A stretch of DNA of 21,212 nt from an uncultured Clostridia bacterium (GCA_947631875.1 CANRMV010000008.1:1-21212), one strand, 5' to 3'; shown: positions 6,982-15,505, counted from the stretch's first letter. A program made the numbers and translations. The notes: generated by a model not told the origin, from the sequence alone.

Positions 6982-7826
6982 TATATAAATTCTATTTCAT
7001 CCTTATCAAAATCTTTTAATTTTTTCTTCTTGGCTTTGCCTTCAAAAATTTGCATGATTTGTGGCATGAGGTCAATGGCGTTGTGATAGCCATGTTCCAC
7101 CATTTCATCAATCCCTTCCAAACTTGTGGATTTGAAACGCTTGTTGTCTGTGCCAATCACAAGGTCGGCACAAAGATAACCCTTAACCGCGTTACTTTTC
7201 ATAAGCACCCTTATCGCACATCCCAAAACATCCAAAACTTTGCTGCTATCCGTGCCATAAGTTCTTGTGCTGTTGCAATCCACCGCAATCACATAGTCAC
7301 AACCAAAATATCTTGGCACATTGGCAGGGATTGTGTTTTGCAGTCCGCCATCGCAAAGAAGTCTGTCGCCAAATTCCACAGGTTGAAAAATGCCCGGCAC
7401 GCAACAACTGCCCGCAACCGCTTTTGCAAGATTGCCATGCGTTATGCACACTTCTTTTGTGGATTTTATGTCCACTGCCACAGCCGAAAAAGGCTTTTTT
7501 AAATCCTCAATATTGATGTCCCCAAAAGTGTCAATCATAAGTTTTTCAAGTCCGTCTGTTTTGGAAGGCATAAAAATAACTTTGTTTGTGCGAATGTCCT
7601 TAACGCGCAAATCTTTGGCAATTTCAAGCATATCTTTTGATGTTAAACCGTTGGCATAGGCAGAACCAATAATGCTTCCCACGCTTGTCCCGGCAAAATA
7701 GTCAAATTGAAGCCCAAATTCTTCAAAAGCCTTAATAACCCCTATATGTGACATTCCCCGCGCTCCACCGCCACCAAAAGCCACTCCGATTTTAGGCGAT
7801 TTTGAGCCAAAAAAGTTAAATTTCAT
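6981..7826 (-). CDS. Patatin-like phospholipase (RssA/YlbK-type)
   Basis: 281 residues. It has the Ser-Asp dyad of the patatin family: the oxyanion loop GGGGARG (18-24), GTSVG (46-50) with nucleophile Ser48, and DGG (159-161) with Asp159. Known family members hydrolyse acyl ester bonds of lipids; the small bacterial type is cytosolic and its substrates are mostly unknown. There is no signal peptide. The C-terminus is rich in lysine and acidic residues (AKKKKLKDFDKDEIEFI). The start at 7826 has only a distant AAGGG (about 13 nt upstream), so translation may be weak. It lies 30 nt after the phosphofructokinase-like gene and overlaps the next gene by one base. Confidence 0.92.
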   Translation of the reverse strand: MKFNFFGSKSPKIGVAFGGGGARGMSHIGVIKAFEEFGLQFDYFAGTSVGSIIGSAYANGLTSKDMLEIAKDLRVKDIRTNKVIFMPSKTDGLEKLMIDTFGDINIEDLKKPFSAVAVDIKSTKEVCITHGNLAKAVAGSCCVPGIFQPVEFGDRLLCDGGLQNTIPANVPRYFGCDYVIAVDCNSTRTYGTDSSKVLDVLGCAIRVLMKSNAVKGYLCADLVIGTDNKRFKSTSLEGIDEMVEHGYHNAIDLMPQIMQIFEGKAKKKKLKDFDKDEIEFI

Positions 7827-7856
7827 AGTATAAATGTATTCCCTTTTAAAAAATTT

Positions 7857-8726
7857 TTATATGAAATCTTTTATTTCAACTTTTAAAATTTTGTTGGCAA
7901 GCACTCTTCCTGCTTGTCCTTTTTTTATTGCTTTAATTGTTGCCGCTGCAAATTTGTCTGCCATTTCAAGTTCTTCCTTTGTTGGAGCGCCACCACGCTG
8001 TGTTCTGCCAACAATGTGAAATTTCACAATATCAATTCCCAGCATTTTGTTGAGTGTTTTTGCAACTTTTTCAATGTCTTCGAGGTTTTCTCTTATCAAA
8101 ATTGTTGCACTTTTGCCTTTCTCATGTTTTCTAAGAATTGCATCCACAATTTTTTCATATTCAATCTTATCTTTTGCAACATAGTCCGCTTTGACAATTT
8201 TTGCTGTTTTTGTTGCAATTTGGCTGCATTCTCTGCCCATAATTTCAAATAGGCAAGAACGATTCATGGATTCGATGCTTGGCATAACATTTTGCACCGC
8301 ATACACACATTCTTTCACTGCTGTTGAAAAGCCTATGCTGTAATAATTGTCGGCAACATCATTGTCAATCGTGCCAGGAACAAAAAGTGTTTTCACGCCA
8401 TTTTCATAAAGTTCTTTTGCCCCTCTTTCAGAGCCATTTCCGCCACAAATCACCACAAAATCAAACTTTTTGGCGTTTTCCATTCCCACTTTAAAATATT
8501 TTTTTTCTTTAAACTCTGGGCAACGCGATGTTTTAATCACCACGCCCGCTTTGTTTTTATCCTCCTCCTTTACAACTTTTTTAAGAGGATAAATCCGCCC
8601 ATTTATGAGCCCATCAAAGCCGGCGGCAGCATAATAAGTTTCATTTTGAAATTCTTTATAAATGTCATAAATAAATCTGTTCATTCCTGGTGCATCGCCA
8701 CCACTACAAAGCAACAATATTTTCAT
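7857..8726 (-). CDS. Divergent, short ATP-phosphofructokinase-family protein
   Basis: 289 residues, about 30 shorter than usual bacterial PfkA (about 320). It has the family skeleton: SGGDAPGMN (8-16), TSRC (66-69), PGTIDND (117-123) with the catalytic Asp121, NR at 155-156, MGR (163-165) and GRTQRGGAPT (240-249). Several active-site positions differ. The nucleotide/Mg loop reads GGNGS (95-99), with Asn97 where PfkA has Asp. GFSTA replaces GFDTA. Lys235 and Arg241 stand where Arg and His normally contact fructose 6-phosphate. It may still phosphorylate a sugar phosphate, or may have a changed substrate or a regulatory role. AGGAG precedes the ATG by about 6 nt; it lies 9 nt after dnaE, the usual place of pfkA in Firmicutes, so it may be the cell's pfkA. 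Confidence 0.85.
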   Translation of the reverse strand: MKILLLCSGGDAPGMNRFIYDIYKEFQNETYYAAAGFDGLINGRIYPLKKVVKEEDKNKAGVVIKTSRCPEFKEKKYFKVGMENAKKFDFVVICGGNGSERGAKELYENGVKTLFVPGTIDNDVADNYYSIGFSTAVKECVYAVQNVMPSIESMNRSCLFEIMGRECSQIATKTAKIVKADYVAKDKIEYEKIVDAILRKHEKGKSATILIRENLEDIEKVAKTLNKMLGIDIVKFHIVGRTQRGGAPTKEELEMADKFAAATIKAIKKGQAGRVLANKILKVEIKDFI

Positions 8727-8735
8727 GTTTTTCTC

Positions 8736-11700
8736 CTATTGAATGACAATGTTTTCATTGCCAATAATTCCGCTAAGTTCGTTTATAAGATAGTTATTTA
8801 TTTTCACAGCCTGTTGATAATTGAAGGTTTTCCCAGATGACGAACACTTAATCACAACCGGCGTTGTGCCTGCATATGAGGAAATTGAATTTTTAACTTT
8901 GCTGTAAATATCTGGATTTTTTGTGTCAAATCTAAGGCACAACCTTTGTTTCTTTTCGCCCTTATCCTCATCTTCCTCTTTCCACAAGAACACCGCATCC
9001 GCAACCGCCGAAGGTGCCATGCCATCGCGAATGTTTATTTTACCCTTAATTGTGACAAGGTTGTCCTCTTCCAAAATGTCGCGATATTTTGAATATGCGT
9101 TTGAAAACAGTGTTATTTCCATAACGCCTTTCAAATCTTCCAATTTCAAATAGCACATTTCTCGTCCATTCTTTGAGCGTTTGCGGTTCACCTCTGTTAT
9201 AATTCCTCCGCACACAAAAGGCTGTCCGTCTTGAAAGCCAAAATCGGTTGTTTCTTGCTCAAAATTTTCACCCTCTTCGCCAAGTTCCATGTCATCTTCC
9301 ATATCATTTTTCAGCATATCGGATGAGAGGTTGAATTTTTCAAATCTCTTAACATAATCTTGCAGTGGATGCCCGGAAAGATAAACGCCAATTATATCTC
9401 GCTCAAATTTCAGCATTTTTTTCTTTGAAAATTCGGCAATATCTGGCCAATCAACATTTTCCTCTTCGCTGCTTTCGCCAAAAAAGGACATTTGTCCTGT
9501 GCTGCTGGACTTTTTGTCTTTTGTTGCCCTGTCCATAAGCCTTTCATAAACTGCCATATATTGGCTGCGCGCCTTTCCAAAGCAGTCGCACGCCCCACTC
9601 AAAATAAGGCACTCAATGGCTTTTCGGTTCACTCCGCCAACCTTTACAACTCTCACAATAAAGTCTTCAAAATTTTTAAAGTCGCCGTTTTCTTTTCGCT
9701 CTTTAATCAAATTGTCAGTCACCGCCGTTCCAACATGTTTCAAGCCGCCCAAGCCAAATCGTATCCCATTTTGGTCACAACTGAAATAGGTTTGAGATTT
9801 GTTAACATCGGGTGGCAAAACAGGAATTCCCTCGCTTCTTGCAAAGGAAACATATTTTTTGATGTCATCGCCATTGTTTATACGGTCATTCAAAACTGCC
9901 GTGATAAACTCTGGCTCATAATAGCACATAAGGTAAGCGGTTTGATAGGAAACGTGTGCGTATGCTGCCGCATGAGATTTGTTGAAAGCATATTTTGCAA
10001 ACTCTTTCATTTCATCAAAAATCTTTTCTGCAACTGCCCTGTCATGCCCAAGTTTAACTGCACCTGGAATGCTTTTCTTTCCGGCAGGGTCAACCCAACC
10101 ATTGATAAATTTTTCTCTTTCTGCATCAATCTTTTCAACTTGCTTTTTGCCCATAATACGGCGAATGTTGTCCGCTTGTCCAAGACTATATCCCGCCATA
10201 ACTTGCACAATTTTCATAACTTGTTCTTGATACACGATGCAGCCATAAGTGACGTCCAAAATGTCTTCAAGGCAAGGGTCGTCATACACAACATGCTCTG
10301 GGTCTTGCTTATTCTTAACAAATTTTGGAATGCTGTCCATTGGGCCTGGTCGGTACATAGAAACGCCCGCAATAATATCTTCAAGGCAGGTTGGCTTTAA
10401 GTCCTTCATAAACTTTTTCATGCCCGCACTTTCAAGTTGGAACACCGCATCCGTCTTGCCGTTGGAAATCATTTCATACACTTTTTTGTCGTCATATTCC
10501 ATGTTGTAGAAATCAAGTTTAACGCCATGATTTTCATAAACATAGTCGCAAGCCTTCTTGATGTCCGTCAGCGTTCTCAGCCCCAAAAAGTCCATTTTTA
10601 AAAGCCCAAGATGTTCAAGTTCAATCATATTGTATTGCGTCACACGCTCGTTATCACTCTTTGCCACAGGAACAAAATCAGAAACAGGCTCTGGCGCAAT
10701 CAAAACTCCGCACGCGTGCTGAGAGGTGTTTCTTGGCACACCTTCAAGTTTGATTGCAATGTCAATAATCCTCTTCATATTTGGGTCATTGTCATAAATT
10801 TCTCTCAGTTCTGGAATGATGTATTTGTCATTTTCTGGCTTGCCCGTTGTGCCAAAATAATATTTCAAAACAGGTGGCCTTTTTATTCCGTCAGGGAGTT
10901 TGTTTGGAATAAGTTTTGTCAGCCTCATAACATCAGGGTTTGGCGTTTTCATAACCCGCGCAACATCTCTAATTGCGTTCTTTGCCTGCATGCATCCAAA
11001 GGTTACAATGCATGCCACATGGTCCTCGCCATAACGCCTTTTAACATATTCAATAACTTCCCCACGCCTATCCATGCAAAAGTCAACGTCAAAGTCGGGC
11101 ATGGAAACACGCTCTTTGTTGATGAACCTTTCAAAGAACAAATTATAGCGCATTGGGTCAATTTTGGTTATCCCCGATGTGTAAGCAACCAAACTTCCTG
11201 CGCCGCTTCCTCTTCCCGGCCCAACCGGAATGCCCACACTTTCGGCATAGTTGATATAATCCCAAACGATAAGAAAGTATTCCACAAAGCCTTGCGTTTT
11301 GATGATTTCAAGTTCCATTTCAAGACGGTCAATGAGGTCTTGTGTGACATTTTTATATTTTTTGTGAAGGCCCTCATAAGAAATTCTTCTCAAAAATTCA
11401 TAAGGCTCTTCGCCCGTGCTTGGTCTGTAAACAGGAATGTAGTTTTTTGAACTTGGCAATTTGTATTTTTCATCAATTCCATACACCTCGCCAAGCGACT
11501 TTGTTTTGATTGTCACATTGCACTTGTTGGCAATTTCAACAGTTGTGTCAAGCGCATCTTCAAAGCCAACCATCGCTTCTTGCATCTCTTCATAGGTTTT
11601 CAAATAAAATTGGTCGGTTGGGAATTTCATTCTGTCCTCATCATCAAGATATTTCCCCATTTGAACGCACATCAACACGTCTTGCATTTCGGCATCGTCT

Positions 11701-12326
11701 TTGTATAAATAATGCACGTCGTTTGTGGCAACCATTTTGATTGAAAACTTTTTTGACATCTCTGCCAAATACTGGTTCACAATTTTTTGCTCTGCAATTC
11801 CATGATTTTGAATTTCAAGATAAAAATCGCCCTCATCAAACATATTTTTAAGTTTAAGCGCAAGCGCATCCGCCTCGTCATAGCGTCTTTGCAAAATAAG
11901 GCTTGGAATGTGCCCGGCAAGGCAGGCAGAGAGGCAAATCACGCCTTTGGAATGCTCCGCAAGCGTTTTGTAGTCTATTCTTGGCTTGTAATAAAACCCG
12001 TCACAAAAGGCAATTTCGTTCAATTTTAAAAGGTTGTGATAACCCTCATCATTTTTGGCAAGCAGAATAATGTGTCCAATGTCATCTTTGCCCTGCTTTT
12101 TGGTTAAGTCGTGACAAATATAAAATTCGCAGCCAATAATTGGCTTAATCCCCGCCTTAATGCACTCTTCAAAAAATTGAAGTGTGCCATACATATTGCC
12201 GTGATCAGTTATTGCAACAGCGCTATATCCACGCTCTTTTGTTATGTCAATGAGTTTGTTAATTCGCGCAATCCCGTCCAAAAGTGAAAATTCGGTGTGG
12301 ACATGTAAGTGAACAAAATCTTTCAT
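8736..12326 (-). CDS. dnaE: DNA polymerase III alpha subunit (DnaE type)
   Basis: 1196 residues, full length for a bacterial DnaE replicative polymerase. The PHP domain (about 1-280) retains all nine expected metal ligands: His8, His10, Asp17, His42, Glu67, His85, Cys135, Asp203 and His205. In relatives that keep all nine, the PHP domain can proofread, so that may apply here. The polymerase domain has GPGRGSGAGS (369-378), PDFDVDF with catalytic Asp411 and Asp413, and KMDFLGL with the third Asp579. A helix-hairpin-helix segment (VGGVNRKAIECLILSG) lies before an OB-fold nucleic-acid domain at about 1036-1115. A roughly 80-residue C-terminal domain follows. The ATG overlaps the end of whiA as ATGA, so the two are probably translated together. 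It works at the replication fork in the cytosol with the sliding clamp. Confidence 0.98.
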   Translation of the reverse strand: MKDFVHLHVHTEFSLLDGIARINKLIDITKERGYSAVAITDHGNMYGTLQFFEECIKAGIKPIIGCEFYICHDLTKKQGKDDIGHIILLAKNDEGYHNLLKLNEIAFCDGFYYKPRIDYKTLAEHSKGVICLSACLAGHIPSLILQRRYDEADALALKLKNMFDEGDFYLEIQNHGIAEQKIVNQYLAEMSKKFSIKMVATNDVHYLYKDDAEMQDVLMCVQMGKYLDDEDRMKFPTDQFYLKTYEEMQEAMVGFEDALDTTVEIANKCNVTIKTKSLGEVYGIDEKYKLPSSKNYIPVYRPSTGEEPYEFLRRISYEGLHKKYKNVTQDLIDRLEMELEIIKTQGFVEYFLIVWDYINYAESVGIPVGPGRGSGAGSLVAYTSGITKIDPMRYNLFFERFINKERVSMPDFDVDFCMDRRGEVIEYVKRRYGEDHVACIVTFGCMQAKNAIRDVARVMKTPNPDVMRLTKLIPNKLPDGIKRPPVLKYYFGTTGKPENDKYIIPELREIYDNDPNMKRIIDIAIKLEGVPRNTSQHACGVLIAPEPVSDFVPVAKSDNERVTQYNMIELEHLGLLKMDFLGLRTLTDIKKACDYVYENHGVKLDFYNMEYDDKKVYEMISNGKTDAVFQLESAGMKKFMKDLKPTCLEDIIAGVSMYRPGPMDSIPKFVKNKQDPEHVVYDDPCLEDILDVTYGCIVYQEQVMKIVQVMAGYSLGQADNIRRIMGKKQVEKIDAEREKFINGWVDPAGKKSIPGAVKLGHDRAVAEKIFDEMKEFAKYAFNKSHAAAYAHVSYQTAYLMCYYEPEFITAVLNDRINNGDDIKKYVSFARSEGIPVLPPDVNKSQTYFSCDQNGIRFGLGGLKHVGTAVTDNLIKERKENGDFKNFEDFIVRVVKVGGVNRKAIECLILSGACDCFGKARSQYMAVYERLMDRATKDKKSSSTGQMSFFGESSEEENVDWPDIAEFSKKKMLKFERDIIGVYLSGHPLQDYVKRFEKFNLSSDMLKNDMEDDMELGEEGENFEQETTDFGFQDGQPFVCGGIITEVNRKRSKNGREMCYLKLEDLKGVMEITLFSNAYSKYRDILEEDNLVTIKGKINIRDGMAPSAVADAVFLWKEEDEDKGEKKQRLCLRFDTKNPDIYSKVKNSISSYAGTTPVVIKCSSSGKTFNYQQAVKINNYLINELSGIIGNENIVIQ

Positions 12327-13291
12327 ATTTCCTCCAATTCGCTTGCAATTTTAATCAATTTTCTAAATCGGTGATTAAGTCCCGAACGTGTCAGTTTTAT
12401 TGTGGAAAGTTTTAAAAGTTCGTCAAGGCTTTCCTCTGGATTTGCCAATCTCAAAACCGCAACCTCTTGCAAATCCTCTGGCAAACTTTCAAGTCCAATG
12501 GTGTTTATTATTGTGTTTATGGCATTTGTCTGTTTCAAACTTGCCTCCACCGTTTTGTTGATATTGGCATTTATGCAATTCACTTGGCGATTAACTTTGT
12601 TTCTCAGTTCTCGTGTTACAATTTCATTGGAAAGTGCCAAAACGCTGTTGTTTGCCCCCATAAGTGCCAATAAATCTTGAATTGTGTTCACATCTTTAAT
12701 GTAAAGCACAAAACTGTTTTTTCTCTCAAAAATTTTGCCAATTATGTTGTATTCGGCAAGAAGACTGGAAAACTCAATCAAAAATTCGTGGCTTTGGCTG
12801 TTAAATTCCAAATGATAGCCCGAGCCACAACTTTGTGCCGCATCGCTGGAAAGTTTGATTGAAGAAGTGGAAGAGCCAATGTAAACACCTCTAATAAACG
12901 CTCTGCGAGGCTCATCTTCCAAAAGCAGATTTTTGTCAAGAGAAAAATTTATTGAAACTCCGCCATCGGCAAAGGTCACAACCCCTGTGTCCACCAACAG
13001 CCGCCTAAATTTTTCCACCTCAAAGGAAATTTCATAATATGTATTTTTGTTGATATTGTAATTTTCGGAAATTTCAGGCGTAACTTCATCGCCAAAAAAC
13101 CTTTTAACCAAATTTTCAATATATGAAAACAGTTTTTCAACGTCTGAAACAACTTTTATATAAAGTTTGCTTCCAACTTTGGATATTTCTCCGCAAGAAT
13201 GAAAAAGTCCCGACATAAATGCAATGGCGCAACTGTCGTCACTATACTCAATTTGCAATAATTCTTCTTTTGAATTTCGCGAAAAACTCAT
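12323..13291 (-). CDS. whiA: WhiA, division-linked DNA-binding protein
   Basis: 322 residues, the family's usual length. The N-terminal part (about 1-210) is the LAGLIDADG-homing-endonuclease-like domain without nuclease activity in known members (MSFSRNSKEELLQ start; FIRGVYIGSS around mid-domain). The C-terminal part is a helix-turn-helix DNA-binding domain (VLRLANPEESLDELL, then KLTRSGLNHRFRKLIKIA). In Bacillus, WhiA affects cell division and chromosome handling; in Streptomyces it controls sporulation genes. The start at 13291 is chosen over an in-frame TTG at 13297: MSFS is the family's usual N-terminus and AAGGA lies 7 nt upstream. Its ATG shares one base with the stop of the PHP gene (TGATG), and its end overlaps dnaE. 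The genes rapZ and yvcK/glmR, which commonly sit next to whiA, are absent here. Confidence 0.97.
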   Translation of the reverse strand: MSFSRNSKEELLQIEYSDDSCAIAFMSGLFHSCGEISKVGSKLYIKVVSDVEKLFSYIENLVKRFFGDEVTPEISENYNINKNTYYEISFEVEKFRRLLVDTGVVTFADGGVSINFSLDKNLLLEDEPRRAFIRGVYIGSSTSSIKLSSDAAQSCGSGYHLEFNSQSHEFLIEFSSLLAEYNIIGKIFERKNSFVLYIKDVNTIQDLLALMGANNSVLALSNEIVTRELRNKVNRQVNCINANINKTVEASLKQTNAINTIINTIGLESLPEDLQEVAVLRLANPEESLDELLKLSTIKLTRSGLNHRFRKLIKIASELEEI

Positions 13292-14055
13292 CACCAATTC
13301 CTTTTCTTATGAAATTTTGGAAGTTTGTCAACATTTGCCACTTGCGAAAGAGGTATGTTGTATTTATAAATCAAATTCAAGCCAAGATTTGCTTCTCCAA
13401 CTCTTTCAGGAGTGTGTGCATCAGAGTTTACAATAAATTTCACCCCTTCGGATGCCATAGTCATAATTTCCTCTTCCGTGAAATTGATGTGCTTTCCGTT
13501 GAGTTCAATATAAACTCCCTTTTGCTTTGCCATCTTTGCAACAGCAATGGTGTCCGTTTGGAAACTGAAATTAAGATGAGTTATCACATCAATGGGATAT
13601 TTGTCCAACATTTTCAAAAAAGCGGTTGTGTTTCTGTTTATTTTTTCTTTGCTTGGCCTGAATGCTTTATCAAAAAGATTTGCCCAACAAAGAAGCGCTT
13701 TGTCTTTCATTGAGGTTGTGTGCACAAATCTATGAAAACCTATCAAAAGAACATCAAGTGGAGCATAATCCTCTTCCTTTATGTCAATTTCACCATCCAA
13801 AGAAATTATGTTGCCTTCCACGCCCAAAAGAATGTCCACGCCCGTGATTTCTTTTGCATTTAATATATCTTCTTGAAGGGCAGGAATTTGTTTGCGCTTA
13901 ATGCCAAAAAATTCATGGTTGAAGCCGTGATCCGTTATGGCAATTTGTTTCAGTCCTTTGTCTGCCGCAACAGATGCGTTTTCCAAAACCGTGCCCTTGC
14001 CATGATTTAGCCTAGAATATTGAGTATGTGTGTGATAATCTCCATATAAAAGCAT
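13291..14055 (-). CDS. PHP-domain phosphoesterase (histidinol-phosphatase/YcdX-like)
   Basis: 254 residues. A complete PHP metal site is visible: HTH (His8, His10) near the start in YGDYHTHTQYS, TDHG (Asp42, His43), Glu80 in GVEGN, His108 in GFHRF, His160 in THLNF, and NSDAH with Asp212 and His214. Relatives hydrolyse phosphate monoesters such as histidinol phosphate, but no other histidine gene is nearby, so the substrate is uncertain. A PHP gene in front of whiA is a recurring arrangement in Clostridia, which argues for a role outside histidine synthesis. AAGAGG lies 6-7 nt before the ATG at 14055. Confidence 0.93.
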   Translation of the reverse strand: MLLYGDYHTHTQYSRLNHGKGTVLENASVAADKGLKQIAITDHGFNHEFFGIKRKQIPALQEDILNAKEITGVDILLGVEGNIISLDGEIDIKEEDYAPLDVLLIGFHRFVHTTSMKDKALLCWANLFDKAFRPSKEKINRNTTAFLKMLDKYPIDVITHLNFSFQTDTIAVAKMAKQKGVYIELNGKHINFTEEEIMTMASEGVKFIVNSDAHTPERVGEANLGLNLIYKYNIPLSQVANVDKLPKFHKKRNW

Positions 14056-14074
14056 AAAAAACCTCTTTTTTTTG

Positions 14075-14575
14075 TTATTTTTTGCGATTTTTTCTCAATT
14101 TTTCGCTGTTTTTTGCATTTTCTTCTGTTTCAAGGTCATCAAATCTAATCAGTTTAACACCTGCCTCTTCACAAATTTCACGTGAAAATTCGTCAGGATA
14201 CCCCTCTTTGTATATCACCTCTTTGATGCCAGCGTTGATAATCATCTTGGCGCAAACAACACAAGGTTGATGTGTGCAATACAGCGTGCAGCCTTTCAAA
14301 CTCAGCCCTTCTCTTGCCGCTTGAATTATTGCGTTTTGCTCTGCATGAGCAGCATAGCAAGTTTCTGCATGCGTGCCACTTGGAATGCCAAGTTTTGTTC
14401 TAAGGCATTCGCCCCTTTCAACACAAGTTTTAACACCTGCTGGCGCACCATTATATCCCGTTGTTAAAATACGCTTGTCCCTAACCGTCACCGCACCAAC
14501 TTGGCGTCTTAAACAACTTGACCAAGTTGCCACATGCTCAGTAAGTTCCATAAATCTTTTGTGCCATTTATCCAT
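14075..14575 (-). CDS. Deoxycytidylate (dCMP) deaminase, ComEB family
   Basis: 166 residues. It converts dCMP to dUMP, a step toward dTTP in DNA precursor supply. The zinc site is complete: HAEQNAI gives His77 and the catalytic Glu79, and PCVVCAK gives Cys105 and Cys108. The N-terminal part (CLRRQVGAV; TGYNGAPAG) matches the dCMP/ComEB deaminase family rather than cytidine deaminase. A short charged tail ends in NRKK. AAGGAG lies about 8 nt before the ATG at 14575, and the gene begins one base after the murB stop codon (TGATATG), so the two are co-translated. In Bacilli it usually lies near competence genes; here it sits between murB and the PHP gene. Confidence 0.96.
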   Translation of the reverse strand: MDKWHKRFMELTEHVATWSSCLRRQVGAVTVRDKRILTTGYNGAPAGVKTCVERGECLRTKLGIPSGTHAETCYAAHAEQNAIIQAAREGLSLKGCTLYCTHQPCVVCAKMIINAGIKEVIYKEGYPDEFSREICEEAGVKLIRFDDLETEENAKNSEKLRKNRKK

Positions 14576-14576
14576 A

Positions 14577-15449
14577 TCACGTCTCCTTCAAAACAACAAT
14601 TTCTCGCTGCGGTTGCACGCCCTGCTCTTTCAATTTTGCTTCCAAAAAACAGATAAGTTCAAACACATCTTTGCTTGTTGCTCCGCCCAAATTGACAATA
14701 AACCCCGCGTGCTTTTTTGAAACTTCTGCTCTTCCTATTTTAACACCTTTTAACCCCATTTTGTCAATCAATTTTGCAGGATGAATTTCAGGATTTGTTT
14801 TTATTATTTTAAACACACTCCCAAGTGACGGAAAGTCCAAAGGCTGACTATCCCTCTTCTTTTGATAAAAACTTTCCATGTTTTGGGCAATTTTTTCACT
14901 TTTTTCATGTTTTAAGTGCAATTTTGCGCCCAAAATCACATATTTTTGCAAATTGGATGTCCTATAATCAAATCCACAATCTTTGTTTTTTATAGTTCTT
15001 TTTCTTTCACCATCAAAAACATACACCTCATCCACCACTTCGCAAATTTCGTGTCCAAAGCAGCCGCCATTCATAAACAGAAAGCCTCCAAGCGAGGCAG
15101 GTATGCCATAACAAAATTCAAGTCCAGAAAGCCCAAGTTTTTGAAGGCGCAAATTGAGTGCGAACAAATTTATTCCCGCCCCAACTTTCACACACTCCCC
15201 GCAAACTTCAATTTTGTCCAACTTTTTCAAAGAAATCACAGCACCATTAAAGCCTTTGTCATCAAAAAGCACATTGCTTCCATTTCCCAAAATAAATGTT
15301 TTCAAATTTTGCTCTTTGCAAATTTTTAAAATCTTAACTAGTTCTTTTTCATTTTTTGGAAAAAGCAAAAATTTCGCCTTTCCCCCAATTTTCATTGTGG
15401 AATATTCACTTAAATTTGCATTCACTTTGCAATCCAATTTTTCAAACAT
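14577..15449 (-). CDS. murB: UDP-N-acetylenolpyruvoylglucosamine reductase (MurB)
   Basis: 290 residues. It reduces the enolpyruvyl group to make UDP-N-acetylmuramic acid, the second committed step of peptidoglycan synthesis, in the cytosol with FAD and NADPH. The FAD-binding part shows GNGSN (55-59) and GIPASLGG with the later NGG (127-129). The catalytic set is present: Arg163 in DYRTS, the proton donor Ser211 in PSLGSVFK, and Glu283 near the C-terminus. The compact length and the GFDYRTS motif fit the shorter Firmicutes form without the extra loop of E. coli MurB. The ATG at 15449 has no ribosome binding site: an A/T run lies directly upstream. It is the first gene of a packed eight-gene run. 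Confidence 0.97.
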   Translation of the reverse strand: MFEKLDCKVNANLSEYSTMKIGGKAKFLLFPKNEKELVKILKICKEQNLKTFILGNGSNVLFDDKGFNGAVISLKKLDKIEVCGECVKVGAGINLFALNLRLQKLGLSGLEFCYGIPASLGGFLFMNGGCFGHEICEVVDEVYVFDGERKRTIKNKDCGFDYRTSNLQKYVILGAKLHLKHEKSEKIAQNMESFYQKKRDSQPLDFPSLGSVFKIIKTNPEIHPAKLIDKMGLKGVKIGRAEVSKKHAGFIVNLGGATSKDVFELICFLEAKLKEQGVQPQREIVVLKET

Positions 15450-15454
15450 AAAAA

Positions 15455-15460
15455 TATATA
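15455..15460 (-). promoter_or_regulatory. Candidate -10 box for murB
   Basis: TATATA at 15455-15460 on the - strand is the only -10-like element between the terminator of the leucine-rich-repeat gene and murB. It would start the mRNA at about 15448, at the murB start codon. No -35 box is visible 16-18 nt upstream (that position falls inside the terminator stem), so the call is weak. Confidence 0.25.
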
Positions 15461-15469
15461 TGAAAGACC

Positions 15470-15499
15470 AAAAGAAAAAGCCCGCTCTGATGCGGACTT
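15470..15499 (-). terminator. Rho-independent terminator after the leucine-rich-repeat gene
   Basis: On the - strand AAGTCCGC (15492-15499) pairs with GCGGGCTT (15478-15485) in an 8-bp stem with one G-U pair and a 6-nt loop, followed by a U run broken by one C. It begins 7 nt past the stop codon. The + strand reading is followed by a weaker T-rich tract. Confidence 0.85.
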
Positions 15500-15505
15500 T
15501 AATTT

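Noticed and set aside
7833..7861. Leaderless promoter for the patatin-like gene
   Set aside because: A TACATT -10-like box is correctly spaced, but the -35 position matches only 3 of 6 bases, and the gene lies within a tight operon.
9492..10400. 302-codon + strand open frame opposite dnaE, and other long + strand frames at 10611-11450 and 13219-13713
   Set aside because: They lie opposite clearly conserved genes (dnaE, whiA/PHP); their products are low-complexity, F/N/C/H-rich and lack ribosome binding sites. They are antisense shadows.
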